Shown here piece after piece: positions 6,316 to 12,534 of a DNA stretch of 12,776 bases (positions are counted from its first letter, which is position 1; each line of letters starts with the position of its first letter). Both the position numbers and the translations under genes were made by a program. The notes below the pieces were generated by a model. It was not told the DNA's origin and did not search any database. It saw nothing but the letters and a program-made list of their open reading frames with translations. Source of the DNA: an uncultured Bacteroidota bacterium (lineage in GTDB: Bacteria; Bacteroidota; Bacteroidia; Chitinophagales; Chitinophagaceae); contig CAIZMD010000548.1 in the NCBI GenBank assembly GCA_903933995.1, positions 1 to 12,776 of the forward strand. The letters run 5' to 3'.

Positions 6316-6885
6316 GTGCAAACCAATAGCTACCAACATATCAGCGATCAGGAACTTTTAGATAAGTTTCGGCAAGACGGTAACAACCAATGGTTGGGTA
6401 TTGTGTTGCAACGCTATACCCTTTTGTTATTGGGTGTTTGTATGAAATACCTCAAGAATGAAGAAGCCGCAAAAGATGCCGTACAACAGGTGTTTCTCAA
6501 ATCCATTGCAGAATTACAAAAATACGAAGTGGCTTATGTAAAGAGTTGGTTGTACACCATTGCCAGGAACCATTGCCTCATGCAATTAAGAAATAAAAAC
6601 AAAATGGTTCCCGTTTTAGAAGATACAGCCTTAGCTCCTGACCAGGACTTCTTAGAAGCGGTTAAAGAAAAAGAACTGGTACTCCAGGAATTAGAGCAAT
6701 GCATGGAGGGATTAAATGAGCCCCAGAAAACCTGTGTAACTTTGTTTTACTTGCAAAAAAAGAGTTACCAAGAAATAGTAGATCAAACAGGATTTAATTT
6801 ATTGCAGGTAAAAAGTTATATTCAAAATGGAAAACGCAATTTGAAAATTCTGTTATTGGAAAAATTGCAACAACACAATGCCTGA
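6316..6885 (+). CDS. ECF-type sigma-70 family RNA polymerase sigma factor
   Basis: 189 residues, the usual ECF length. Region 2 is at about 26-95 (LKNEEAAKDAVQQVFLKS and VKSWLYTIARNHCLMQLRNK, the -10 contacting and melting region). Region 4 is at about 128-182, with a helix-turn-helix in YQEIVDQTGFNLLQVKSYIQNGKRNLK. The start is GTG at 6316: no in-frame ATG lies upstream, and the first residues fit the family pattern ISDQELLDKF. The 3' end overlaps the next gene by 8 nt, indicating translational coupling to a membrane partner. It is divergent from the NlpC gene with only 53 nt between starts. The regulon and signal are unknown. Confidence 0.92.
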   Translation: MQTNSYQHISDQELLDKFRQDGNNQWLGIVLQRYTLLLLGVCMKYLKNEEAAKDAVQQVFLKSIAELQKYEVAYVKSWLYTIARNHCLMQLRNKNKMVPVLEDTALAPDQDFLEAVKEKELVLQELEQCMEGLNEPQKTCVTLFYLQKKSYQEIVDQTGFNLLQVKSYIQNGKRNLKILLLEKLQQHNA

Positions 6886-7231
6886 TTTAAGCAACATATT
6901 ACCCAATGGTTCCCAACCGGACGAAGCCGCTATTAAACGGTACTTAGAAGGGAATGCCACGGCTGAAGAACGTTTTGCCATAGAAAACCAAATGTCAGAC
7001 GAAGCCTTCTTAAATGATGCTGTAGAAGGCTTGCAAGAATTCAAAGACAAGGATTTGATGCAGGAATATGTTGCTCAATTAAACAAAGACTTGCAGAAAC
7101 AAACTGATAAGAAAAAAGCCAGAAAACTCAAACGTGCTTTACAAGATCAGGATTGGACTATTATTGCCATAGTGGTTGTGCTATTACTATGCTCCCTTGG
7201 TTACGCAGTGATTCATCTATTACTGAAATAA
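6878..7231 (+). CDS. Single-pass membrane protein, putative anti-sigma partner
   Basis: 117 residues. The N-terminal segment IKRYLEGNATAEERFAIENQ with DEAFLNDAVEGLQEF (about 19-55) matches the N-terminal pattern of Bacteroidota anti-sigma proteins (RYL-G-L-EE-..-E....D-FL-DA-EG). A Lys-rich coil (70-87) and one membrane helix at about 93-114 follow. The zinc-binding HxxxCxxC of classical anti-sigma factors is absent, and there is essentially no periplasmic domain beyond the helix. So it may be a minimal anti-sigma or a membrane anchor for the sigma factor. ATG at 6878 lies inside the sigma-factor gene, and the 8-nt overlap suggests coupled synthesis. Role inferred from context and N-terminal pattern. 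Confidence 0.75.
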   Translation: MPDLSNILPNGSQPDEAAIKRYLEGNATAEERFAIENQMSDEAFLNDAVEGLQEFKDKDLMQEYVAQLNKDLQKQTDKKKARKLKRALQDQDWTIIAIVVVLLLCSLGYAVIHLLLK

Positions 7232-7245
7232 GAAATTTGAATTTC
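7232..7245 (+). terminator. Weak possible terminator after the sigma/anti-sigma pair
   Basis: GAAAT-TTGA-ATTTC gives a 5-bp A/T-rich hairpin starting right at the stop codon, followed by CCCTTTT. Too weak to be confident. Confidence 0.2.
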
Positions 7246-7262
7246 CCTTTTCTGAACCCTGC

Positions 7263-7293
7263 ACTTTCTTCTTCCCTCTCTTCACTCTTCACT
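7263..7293. repeat. Second copy of the pyrimidine-rich heptamer repeat
   Basis: 31 bases identical except for one position to 547-577, ending in the tandem heptamer CTTCACT-CTTCACT (7280-7293). The last two bases are part of the cupin stop codon (7292-7294, read TAG on the minus strand). As at the amylase gene, the repeat lies immediately downstream of the stop of a minus-strand gene, in the same orientation. Confidence 0.8.
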
Positions 7294-7804
7294 AAATTCT
7301 ACACAATTCCCGAATCAAACTTGCATGTTGAGGAAAGTCTTGAACTAATATATCGGCCTTGGCCAATTCAAAATCTGCAAAATCAAAACCGGGCGCTACG
7401 GTACAACCAACCAAAGAAAAACTTGAATCAGCAGCAGGTCTTGATGCAAACCATGCGCCTGCGGGTACGGTAGCTTGAAAGGTCTCCCCTGCTTGAATTT
7501 GATTACCAAGTAGAATCATTTGAAGCTCACCACTGTCATGCAGAACAAAGATTTCTAAAGCCTGTCCAGCATAAAAATGCCAGGTCTCATCGCTCTTGAT
7601 TCTATGAAAGGCTGAGAAATTTCCTTGGTCTAATAGAAAATAAATGGCCGTACCAAAATACCTATCCCCTTCAAACCTATTGGGTAGTCCATCTTGTGGT
7701 ATCCTTTCCGCTGAACGATAAGTCTCTTTATAATACCCACCTTCTGGATGCGGTAGCATTTGATAATGGGTAACAATTTCATCAATAGTAAGGTCAAGTG
7801 CCAT
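7292..7804 (-). CDS. DUF985 family cupin protein
   Basis: 170 residues with the full DUF985 (cupin_5) pattern: HPEGGYYKETYRS at 19-31, FSAFHRIKSDETWHFYAG at 63-80 with candidate metal or ligand residues H67, E73 and H76, VPAGAWFAS at 113-121 and GCTVAPGFDFADFELA at 133-148. A small cytoplasmic beta-barrel. Members are often described as sugar-binding or epimerase-like cupins, but no defined reaction is established to my knowledge. It starts 28 nt after the GH63 stop with no terminator between, so it is probably the second gene of a GH63-cupin operon. That fits a carbohydrate-related role. The stop codon coincides with the end of the 31-base repeat. Confidence 0.9.
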   Translation of the reverse strand: MALDLTIDEIVTHYQMLPHPEGGYYKETYRSAERIPQDGLPNRFEGDRYFGTAIYFLLDQGNFSAFHRIKSDETWHFYAGQALEIFVLHDSGELQMILLGNQIQAGETFQATVPAGAWFASRPAADSSFSLVGCTVAPGFDFADFELAKADILVQDFPQHASLIRELCRI

Positions 7805-7832
7805 TGGCTATGCTTAGTTCAATTGCTAGTAA

Positions 7833-10496
7833 TTAATCATCTTCCTCTGTTGAAGGTTGATAAGGTGCTCTTTTTTTCTGCTTGGGCGATACTTCATTGA
7901 TTAACTCTGCAACCAATGCCGTCCAGCCACTTTGGTGACTGGCTCCTAATCCCCTTCCGGTATCTCCATGAAAATATTCATAGAACAATACCAGGTCTTT
8001 GTTTTCAGGCAAACAGTAGAACCAGTTTTGCTCTGCGTTGAGTTGTCTACAATTGGCACCGTCTAATTCAAACAAACTGATTACCCGCTTGGTAAGTTCA
8101 TTAGCAACTTCTGTCAATGACATATAATTACCCGATCCAGTTGGATAGTCAATGGTCAATGACTCGTCATAGAATTCGCCAAACTTTTTAATACTTTGAA
8201 TGATCAAATAGTTAATGGGCATCCAGACAGGTCCACGCCAGTTACTATTTCCTCCAAAAAAATCAGAAGTACTATCACCTGGATCATATTGAATAGAATA
8301 ATCAGTTCCTTCAATATTCACTGTGTACGGATGCTCTTCATGGTATTTAGACAAAGCCCTGATACCACCTGGCGATAAGAACTCTGTTTCATTTAACAAT
8401 CGTTGCAATAAGGCAATCAATCTTTCTTTTGGAATAAGTGAAATCAAGATTTTGTCTTCTTCTACTTTTTCCTCATTGGGCCAGAACTTGTTATTCTTTT
8501 TCCGGTATTGCTCAAACCAATTGATTCGTTTGGTAAAGTCTTGCAATTTTTGGAATACCTGTTTATTGATAATGGAAACGGCAAAAAGAGAGGTCAAACC
8601 TACAATGGATTGAATCCGCAATTGAATAGGTGCATGACCAGGAAGCCCCAAAGTATCATAATAGAACTTGTCTTCATCATTCCACATACCCATTTCATTG
8701 AGGGCTTCTGCTATTAAAACAAAATGCTCAAAAAATTTGGTGGCTGTGTCTTCAAATGCTTCATCGTGCATGGATATTTCAATAGCCATATCCATTAGGT
8801 TGAGGGCGTACATACCCATCCAACTAGTACCATCGGCCTGTTCTAATTGGGCTTCACTATGTAATTGAATACTTCTATTAAAGACCCCAATATTATCCAA
8901 ACCCAAGAACCCACCTTCAAAGATATTGTTCCCGTTTTTGTCTTTTCGGTTGATCCACCAAGTAAAATTGATAATCAATTTTTGAAAAATCTTTTTAAGG
9001 AATACAATATCGCCCTTACCAGATTGCTTCTTTTCAATATTGTATACTTGTAATGCTGCCCATGCTTGAACAGGTGGGTTTACATCACTAAAATTCCATT
9101 CATAAGCGGGTAATTGACCGTCTGGTTTCATATACCACTCTCGCATAACCAAGAGCAATTGGTGCTTGGCAAAAGTAGGATCTACCATGGCCATGGGCAC
9201 ACAATGAAAAGCAAGATCCCATGCTGCATACCAGGGATATTCCCATTTGTCTGGCATGAGAATAATGTCTTGATTTTTCAGGTGTTGCCAGTCATGGTTT
9301 CTACCATTTTTCCGATGCTCTGTTAGTGGCGCAATCTTATCACTATTGCTAATCCATTTTTCAATATCGTAATGATAGTATTGCTTGCTCCAAAGCAAAC
9401 CTGCTAAAGCCTGTCTTTGAATATTGCGGGTGTCTGCGCTTAAACTATCAGGAAGCACTTCTTCATAAAACTCATCGGCCTCGGCCTTTCTTTGCTGAAA
9501 AATAGAATCATAGCCTTTGGGAAAAGGGCTATCAATGAGTACATCCGCCAAGCGCAGATAAACAGTTTTAGACTCACCAGCTGCAATCTTCATTTTGTAA
9601 ACCGGTGCAAACTTGGTGCCATCCGTTTTCTTCCTGAGTGCTTCAACATTCTTGTTGATTATGATGGCATCATTAAATGCATCTTTTACAAAAATAGACT
9701 CGTTGGGCGTACCAAAAAGCTTTTCAGTATTGGTTTCATTCTCTGTGAAAAACCGATCATTAGATTTTTGATAGTACAAATAATAACTTCCAATTCTTTC
9801 ATGCGTTGCCCTAACCACACCTTCTTTTACTTCTTCAATATTGGGCTTTTGATTCAGGTCATTTTGTTGCCAACGATTGTAAAACCAAAGATTGGGCAAA
9901 AGCGTTACGGGTGCAGTTTCCTTTCCCCTATTTACTATTTCTATCTTGATACCAATATCCCTTTTACTGTATTTGGCATAAGTGATATAAACGTCAAAAT
10001 ATTTGTTTTGATCAAAAACACCCGTATCTAAAATCTCATATTCCGGTTCTAACTTAGTTCTATTTCTATTGGCATCAATTAATTGCTGATAGGGGAATGC
10101 ATCTTGCGGATACTTATACAGCATCTGCATATAATAATGCGAAGGAATATTATCCAAATAATAATACAGCTCTTTTACATCCTCACCGTGATTACCTTGG
10201 TAGTTGCCCAAACCAAATAACCTTTCTTTTAAAATATCGTCTTTACCATTCCATAATGAAATGCCAAAACAGAGGTTTCCAAAAAAATCAGAAATCCCTC
10301 CCAAACCGTCTTCTCCCCAGAGATAGGCCCTACTATGTGCGTGGTTAAAAGGAAAATAATTCCATGCGTCACTATTGCCACTATAATCCTCTCTTACGGT
10401 GCCCCATTGACGCTCTGAAAGATAGGGGCCCCATTGCTCTAAGGGAACTTTTCTGCCCGCGTTAACCTTTAATCGCTGCTGTTCCGCTGTCATCAT
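7833..10496 (-). CDS. GH63 family glucosidase (large bacterial type)
   Basis: 887 residues from the ATG at 10496, cytoplasmic (no signal peptide). The family has an N-terminal beta-sandwich and a C-terminal (alpha/alpha)6 barrel and hydrolyses alpha-glucosidic bonds with inversion. Diagnostic stretches include YLSERQWGTVREDYS at 25-39, SRAYLWGEDGLGGISD at 55-70, ERLFGLGNYQGNHGEDVKE at 91-109, PWYAAWDLAFH at 421-431, SNWRGPVWMP at 751-760 and GDTGRGLGASHQSGWTALVA at 844-863. D427 (acid) and E840 (base, in FYEYFHGD) are my best guesses for the catalytic pair, by position relative to the E. coli YgjK enzyme. An in-frame ATG at 10574 would add 26 hydrophobic residues, but it lies upstream of the promoter and the family begins here, so it is rejected. 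The substrate is probably a short alpha-glucan or glucosylated compound. A cupin gene follows in the same transcript. Confidence 0.93.
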   Translation of the reverse strand: MMTAEQQRLKVNAGRKVPLEQWGPYLSERQWGTVREDYSGNSDAWNYFPFNHAHSRAYLWGEDGLGGISDFFGNLCFGISLWNGKDDILKERLFGLGNYQGNHGEDVKELYYYLDNIPSHYYMQMLYKYPQDAFPYQQLIDANRNRTKLEPEYEILDTGVFDQNKYFDVYITYAKYSKRDIGIKIEIVNRGKETAPVTLLPNLWFYNRWQQNDLNQKPNIEEVKEGVVRATHERIGSYYLYYQKSNDRFFTENETNTEKLFGTPNESIFVKDAFNDAIIINKNVEALRKKTDGTKFAPVYKMKIAAGESKTVYLRLADVLIDSPFPKGYDSIFQQRKAEADEFYEEVLPDSLSADTRNIQRQALAGLLWSKQYYHYDIEKWISNSDKIAPLTEHRKNGRNHDWQHLKNQDIILMPDKWEYPWYAAWDLAFHCVPMAMVDPTFAKHQLLLVMREWYMKPDGQLPAYEWNFSDVNPPVQAWAALQVYNIEKKQSGKGDIVFLKKIFQKLIINFTWWINRKDKNGNNIFEGGFLGLDNIGVFNRSIQLHSEAQLEQADGTSWMGMYALNLMDMAIEISMHDEAFEDTATKFFEHFVLIAEALNEMGMWNDEDKFYYDTLGLPGHAPIQLRIQSIVGLTSLFAVSIINKQVFQKLQDFTKRINWFEQYRKKNNKFWPNEEKVEEDKILISLIPKERLIALLQRLLNETEFLSPGGIRALSKYHEEHPYTVNIEGTDYSIQYDPGDSTSDFFGGNSNWRGPVWMPINYLIIQSIKKFGEFYDESLTIDYPTGSGNYMSLTEVANELTKRVISLFELDGANCRQLNAEQNWFYCLPENKDLVLFYEYFHGDTGRGLGASHQSGWTALVAELINEVSPKQKKRAPYQPSTEEDD

Positions 10497-10498
10497 CT

Positions 10499-10532
10499 CA
10501 AAAACTATTAGTACAAGAATTGGTTGCTCAAA
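10499..10532 (-). promoter_or_regulatory. Promoter of the GH63-cupin operon
   Basis: Minus strand: TTTG (10532-10529), a 21-nt spacer, then TAGTTTTTG (10507-10499), a TAnnTTTG box with one extra T. The ATG at 10496 begins 2 nt after the box, so the message should have little or no 5' leader. It also places the longer reading frame from 10574 outside the transcript. Confidence 0.5.
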
Positions 10533-10598
10533 CCGAAAATAAGGAATGAATATACAAAAAGATTGCCTTTTCACCCAGTCTTATCAACCAAAATGAAC

Positions 10599-10610
10599 GC
10601 AAACGGTTGC
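10599..10610. promoter_or_regulatory. LacI-family-like operator upstream of the GH63 gene
   Basis: GCAAACGGTTGC fits GCAAnCGnTTGC, the CG-centred palindrome typical of LacI/GalR-family regulators. It lies about 100 nt upstream of the GH63 start and about 65 nt upstream of its -33 element, a distance more usual for an activator or a looping site than a simple roadblock. No LacI-family gene is in the window. Confidence 0.4.
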
Positions 10611-10648
10611 ATTTTCAATTATATAAAATTGCTTTATTTGTTTATCCC

Positions 10649-11059
10649 CTATTTGGGCTTCTTATAATTGGATTTGAATTGACCAGCTGCAGACTGCGCT
10701 GGCTTGACTCCTTGAGGTTTGGGTTGATAGGTTAGCTTTCCAGTTGCTGTTGGCTTTTTTGCAGGAGGAGTAGGTTTGGGCAAATTAGGTTTTGCAGGTT
10801 GATTTCTTAAATCAATCACCGTTTCACCAGCTTTGGCTTCTTGCTGACCACGTTTATAGATAACCAAACCGTCTAGAAATCTTCTTAAGATCTGATCACC
10901 CGCTTCCTGATAATTGGGATGGTCTTCATGTCTATATAAATCGCCCAATGCCCCTTTGGTGATATGGAAATCTACCAAGGAAAGTATATGTATTACTTCT
11001 TCTGTTCTAAGAGAAAGTGCCACACGAATTTTCTTAAGGATGTCGTTATTACTTAGCAT
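10649..11059 (-). CDS. DUF1456 (YehS-like) protein, single domain with basic proline-rich tail
   Basis: 136 residues. The N-terminal part (1-72: SNNDILKKIRVALSLRTEEV, then HEDHPNYQEAGDQILRRFLDGL) is a DUF1456 domain. It resembles the second of the two copies in E. coli YehS. The remainder (about 85-136) is low-complexity, rich in Pro, Lys, Ala and Gln, and looks disordered and basic. Function unknown for the family; the tail could bind nucleic acid, which is only inference from its charge. The start is supported by a -7 box 22 nt upstream. It is divergent from the rluE-like gene. Confidence 0.85.
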   Translation of the reverse strand: MLSNNDILKKIRVALSLRTEEVIHILSLVDFHITKGALGDLYRHEDHPNYQEAGDQILRRFLDGLVIYKRGQQEAKAGETVIDLRNQPAKPNLPKPTPPAKKPTATGKLTYQPKPQGVKPAQSAAGQFKSNYKKPK

Positions 11060-11081
11060 GATTTTAAAGTCTGATCTAATA

Positions 11082-11089
11082 CAAAGGTA
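11082..11089 (-). promoter_or_regulatory. -7 box TACCTTTG of the DUF1456 gene
   Basis: Exact TAnnTTTG match on the minus strand, identical to the pyrF box, 22 nt before the ATG at 11059. No clear -33 TTG at 17-21 nt. Confidence 0.55.
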
Positions 11090-11132
11090 TTGGTTAAGAC
11101 AACGCAGTGCATTTCTTTGATATCTTGCAGCC

Positions 11133-11729
11133 GTGAATGCTATGCAACACCGATATTTTGCTATTTACAAACCTTACAATATGGTCTCCCAGTTTGTAAG
11201 CTCACATGATGTACGCTTATTGGGGCAATTGGATTTTGATTTTCCAGAAGGCACCCATGCCATTGGCCGATTGGATAATCACTCAGAAGGTTTGCTTTTG
11301 TTAACCACTAATCCCAAGATTACTAGACTATTGTTTCAAGGTAAGCAACCGCATGGCCGTACTTATTTGGTTCAGGTCAAAAACAAAATTAGTCAAGCCT
11401 CCATTGACCAACTATGCAAGGGTATTGAAATTGAAATCAAAGGTGGAATGCCTTATACCACAAGTCCTTGTTTGGTGAAACAAGTAGAACGCCCCTCCTG
11501 GTTGGAGCCTGCTACCCATGAAATCCCAGCAAATATTCCCCATAGTTGGTTAGAGATCACGCTCACAGAAGGGAAATTTCATCAGGTTCGTAAAATGGTT
11601 GCTGCCGTACACCATAAATGCAGAAGACTGGTTAGAATTTCAATTGAAAATATCACAGTAACCCATCTTGGGCCAGGCATTGTAGAAGAAATCAACGAGC
11701 AGGACTTTTTCAACAAATTAAATATTTGA
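11133..11729 (+). CDS. rluE: Ribosomal large-subunit pseudouridine synthase, RluE type
   Basis: 198 residues, cytoplasmic. Members convert a uridine of 23S rRNA to pseudouridine (U2457 for E. coli RluE). There is no N-terminal S4 domain, which separates RluE from RsuA and RluB/F. Visible motifs are YKPYNMVSQF at 12-21, the catalytic GRLDNHSEGLLLLT at 45-58 with nucleophilic D48, RTYLVQV at 76-82, a WLEP...IPHSWLEITL stretch at 123-143 closely resembling RluE, and LTEGKFHQVRKM at 144-155. Codon 4 is also ATG (11142), so the N-terminus is uncertain by three residues. Its stop is only 8 nt from the end of the convergent hypothetical gene, and no terminator separates them. Confidence 0.9.
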   Translation: MNAMQHRYFAIYKPYNMVSQFVSSHDVRLLGQLDFDFPEGTHAIGRLDNHSEGLLLLTTNPKITRLLFQGKQPHGRTYLVQVKNKISQASIDQLCKGIEIEIKGGMPYTTSPCLVKQVERPSWLEPATHEIPANIPHSWLEITLTEGKFHQVRKMVAAVHHKCRRLVRISIENITVTHLGPGIVEEINEQDFFNKLNI

Positions 11730-11737
11730 ATGACTTC

Positions 11738-12319
11738 CTACCCTTTGGCAATTTCAAGAAATACATGGGAATTCCAATAAAGTCTACAGGCACTATTAAA
11801 CTCAGTTTCCAAATAAAGTTTGGGTAATGGCATGGATGGTATTCCAGGAAAAGCCGTGATAAGTAAATAGTAATTTTTCTGTTGCTTAACCACAACAGAC
11901 ATCTCCCAACTAATAGGAAGCACATCAACTGTTGCATGTTGCATCAAGATGCCCCTATTCATTTTTTGCATCAAATTACGAGCACCCATATTATCAAGAT
12001 CAGCTAAGGGGACAACCCCAAGGGTACCAATTCCATTTGGGAACTGCTGCTTGTCAAAACAAATTTGCCAATGTTGATACCCAGGATTGGAAGGGATGGT
12101 TTGCTTGACGCCCAACTGCATTTGCTGCTCCAATTGTTTAAGGTCTTGGGCAAAAGAGGCATGAAACCTAGAGCCTGGCAATGCTAAAGCGGCATTTATT
12201 GCAGCAGGCTTATACCCTCTTTCAAATAAACAATTTTGGGCTGGTTCATGAATACTTTCAAAATGCCGCAACATATGAAAAAGGGTATGGTCATTGTATG
12301 TAAGTGGTAAGGAATGCAT
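11738..12319 (-). CDS. Unrecognised 193-residue protein divergent from the lyase gene
   Basis: No family recognised. No signal peptide or membrane segment. The N-terminal third (1-70) is His-, Gln- and Leu-rich and probably helical. The C-terminal part looks like a mixed alpha/beta domain, with NGIGTLGVVPLADL at about 95-108, then YYLLITAFPGIPSMPLP at about 150-166. The ITAFPG strand-turn is distinctive and would suit a profile search. I start it at the ATG at 12319. An upstream TTG at 12358 would add 13 residues but falls inside an exact -7 promoter box, so it is rejected. It shares its upstream region, with a perfect inverted repeat, with the tryptophanase-like gene, which may mean common control. 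Confidence 0.7.
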   Translation of the reverse strand: MHSLPLTYNDHTLFHMLRHFESIHEPAQNCLFERGYKPAAINAALALPGSRFHASFAQDLKQLEQQMQLGVKQTIPSNPGYQHWQICFDKQQFPNGIGTLGVVPLADLDNMGARNLMQKMNRGILMQHATVDVLPISWEMSVVVKQQKNYYLLITAFPGIPSMPLPKLYLETEFNSACRLYWNSHVFLEIAKG

Positions 12320-12355
12320 GAGCAAGTGCAAGATGAAGTTTAGTCCTTGATTTCC

Positions 12356-12363
12356 CAAAACTA
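12356..12363 (-). promoter_or_regulatory. -7 box TAGTTTTG of the unrecognised gene
   Basis: Exact TAnnTTTG match on the minus strand, 36 nt before the ATG at 12319. It overlaps the left arm of the inverted repeat at 12361-12388. Confidence 0.5.
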
Positions 12364-12388
12364 AAACATGATAAAAATCCTGTTTTAG
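12361..12388. promoter_or_regulatory. Inverted repeat between two divergent promoters
   Basis: CTAAAACA (12361-12368) and TGTTTTAG (12381-12388) are perfect 8-base arms with a 12-nt spacer. The left arm overlaps the -7 box of the leftward gene. The right arm lies at about the -33 distance (about 17 nt) from the -7-like box at 12404 of the rightward leader and lyase. A protein bound here could control both directions. Confidence 0.45.
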
Positions 12389-12403
12389 CTACCCAAGAAT
12401 CTG

Positions 12404-12411
12404 CAATTTTG
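12404..12411 (+). promoter_or_regulatory. -7-like box CAATTTTG of the leader/lyase transcript
   Basis: Seven of eight positions match TAnnTTTG (first T is C). It ends 4 nt before the leader ATG at 12416, the same spacing as at pyrF. Confidence 0.35.
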
Positions 12412-12415
12412 AACC

Positions 12416-12481
12416 ATGCGTAATTGGTTACTTACATCTAGTTCTCTTCTTTGGAAGAATATTATTGGCCGTCCTTCTTGA
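12416..12481 (+). CDS. Putative TnaC-like leader peptide
   Basis: 21-codon ORF beginning ATG CGT AAT TGG and ending in TGA, 53 nt before the tryptophanase-like start. It has Trp at positions 4 and 13 and no Tyr. Its C-terminal part reads WKNIIGRPS. E. coli TnaC, the 24-residue leader of the tryptophanase operon, has WFNID with the essential Trp12, and ends in HRP before a UGA stop read by release factor 2. The shared points are the W-x-N-I core, an Arg-Pro near the end, the UGA stop, the size and the place directly upstream of a tryptophanase-family gene. The differences are the Trp-to-Pro distance (7 here, 12 in E. coli), no Asp after the core and an extra Ser after Pro. Role inferred: tryptophan-sensing arrest in the ribosome tunnel. 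Confidence 0.4.
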   Translation: MRNWLLTSSSLLWKNIIGRPS

Positions 12482-12534
12482 TTGCCTGCTTTCCTATTCC
12501 TTTTATTTCATTTTACTTTATTCAATCCAATTGT
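12482..12534 (+). promoter_or_regulatory. G-poor pyrimidine-rich leader spacer, possible Rho entry region
   Basis: 53 nt between the leader stop and the lyase ATG with 3 G, about 12 C and mostly T. Such C-over-G, unstructured RNA right after a leader ORF is what a Rho-dependent attenuator needs. In E. coli tnaC a stalled ribosome masks the equivalent site. CCAATT (12527-12532) just before the lyase start is complementary to AATTGG in leader codons 3-4, a possible 6-bp alternative pairing. No intrinsic terminator is visible. Confidence 0.3.

Noticed and set aside
9492..10031. 179-codon open frame antisense to the GH63 gene
   Set aside because: No start context, no domain pattern, and composition expected from the complement of a real gene; the GH63 frame is fully supported.
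10497..10574. 26-residue N-terminal extension of the GH63 protein from an upstream ATG
   Set aside because: It lies across the predicted promoter (-33 TTTG, -7 TAGTTTTTG), its residues have no family counterpart, and GH63 relatives begin at the internal Met-Met.
10613..10632. A/T-rich hairpin (CAATT...AATTG) as terminator of the DUF1456 gene
   Set aside because: Only 5 A/T-rich pairs and no proper T-run; cannot be told from background.
12320..12358. TTG start giving 13 extra residues for the unrecognised minus-strand protein
   Set aside because: The TTG lies inside an exact TAnnTTTG promoter box, so it would not be in the message. An ATG is available at 12319.
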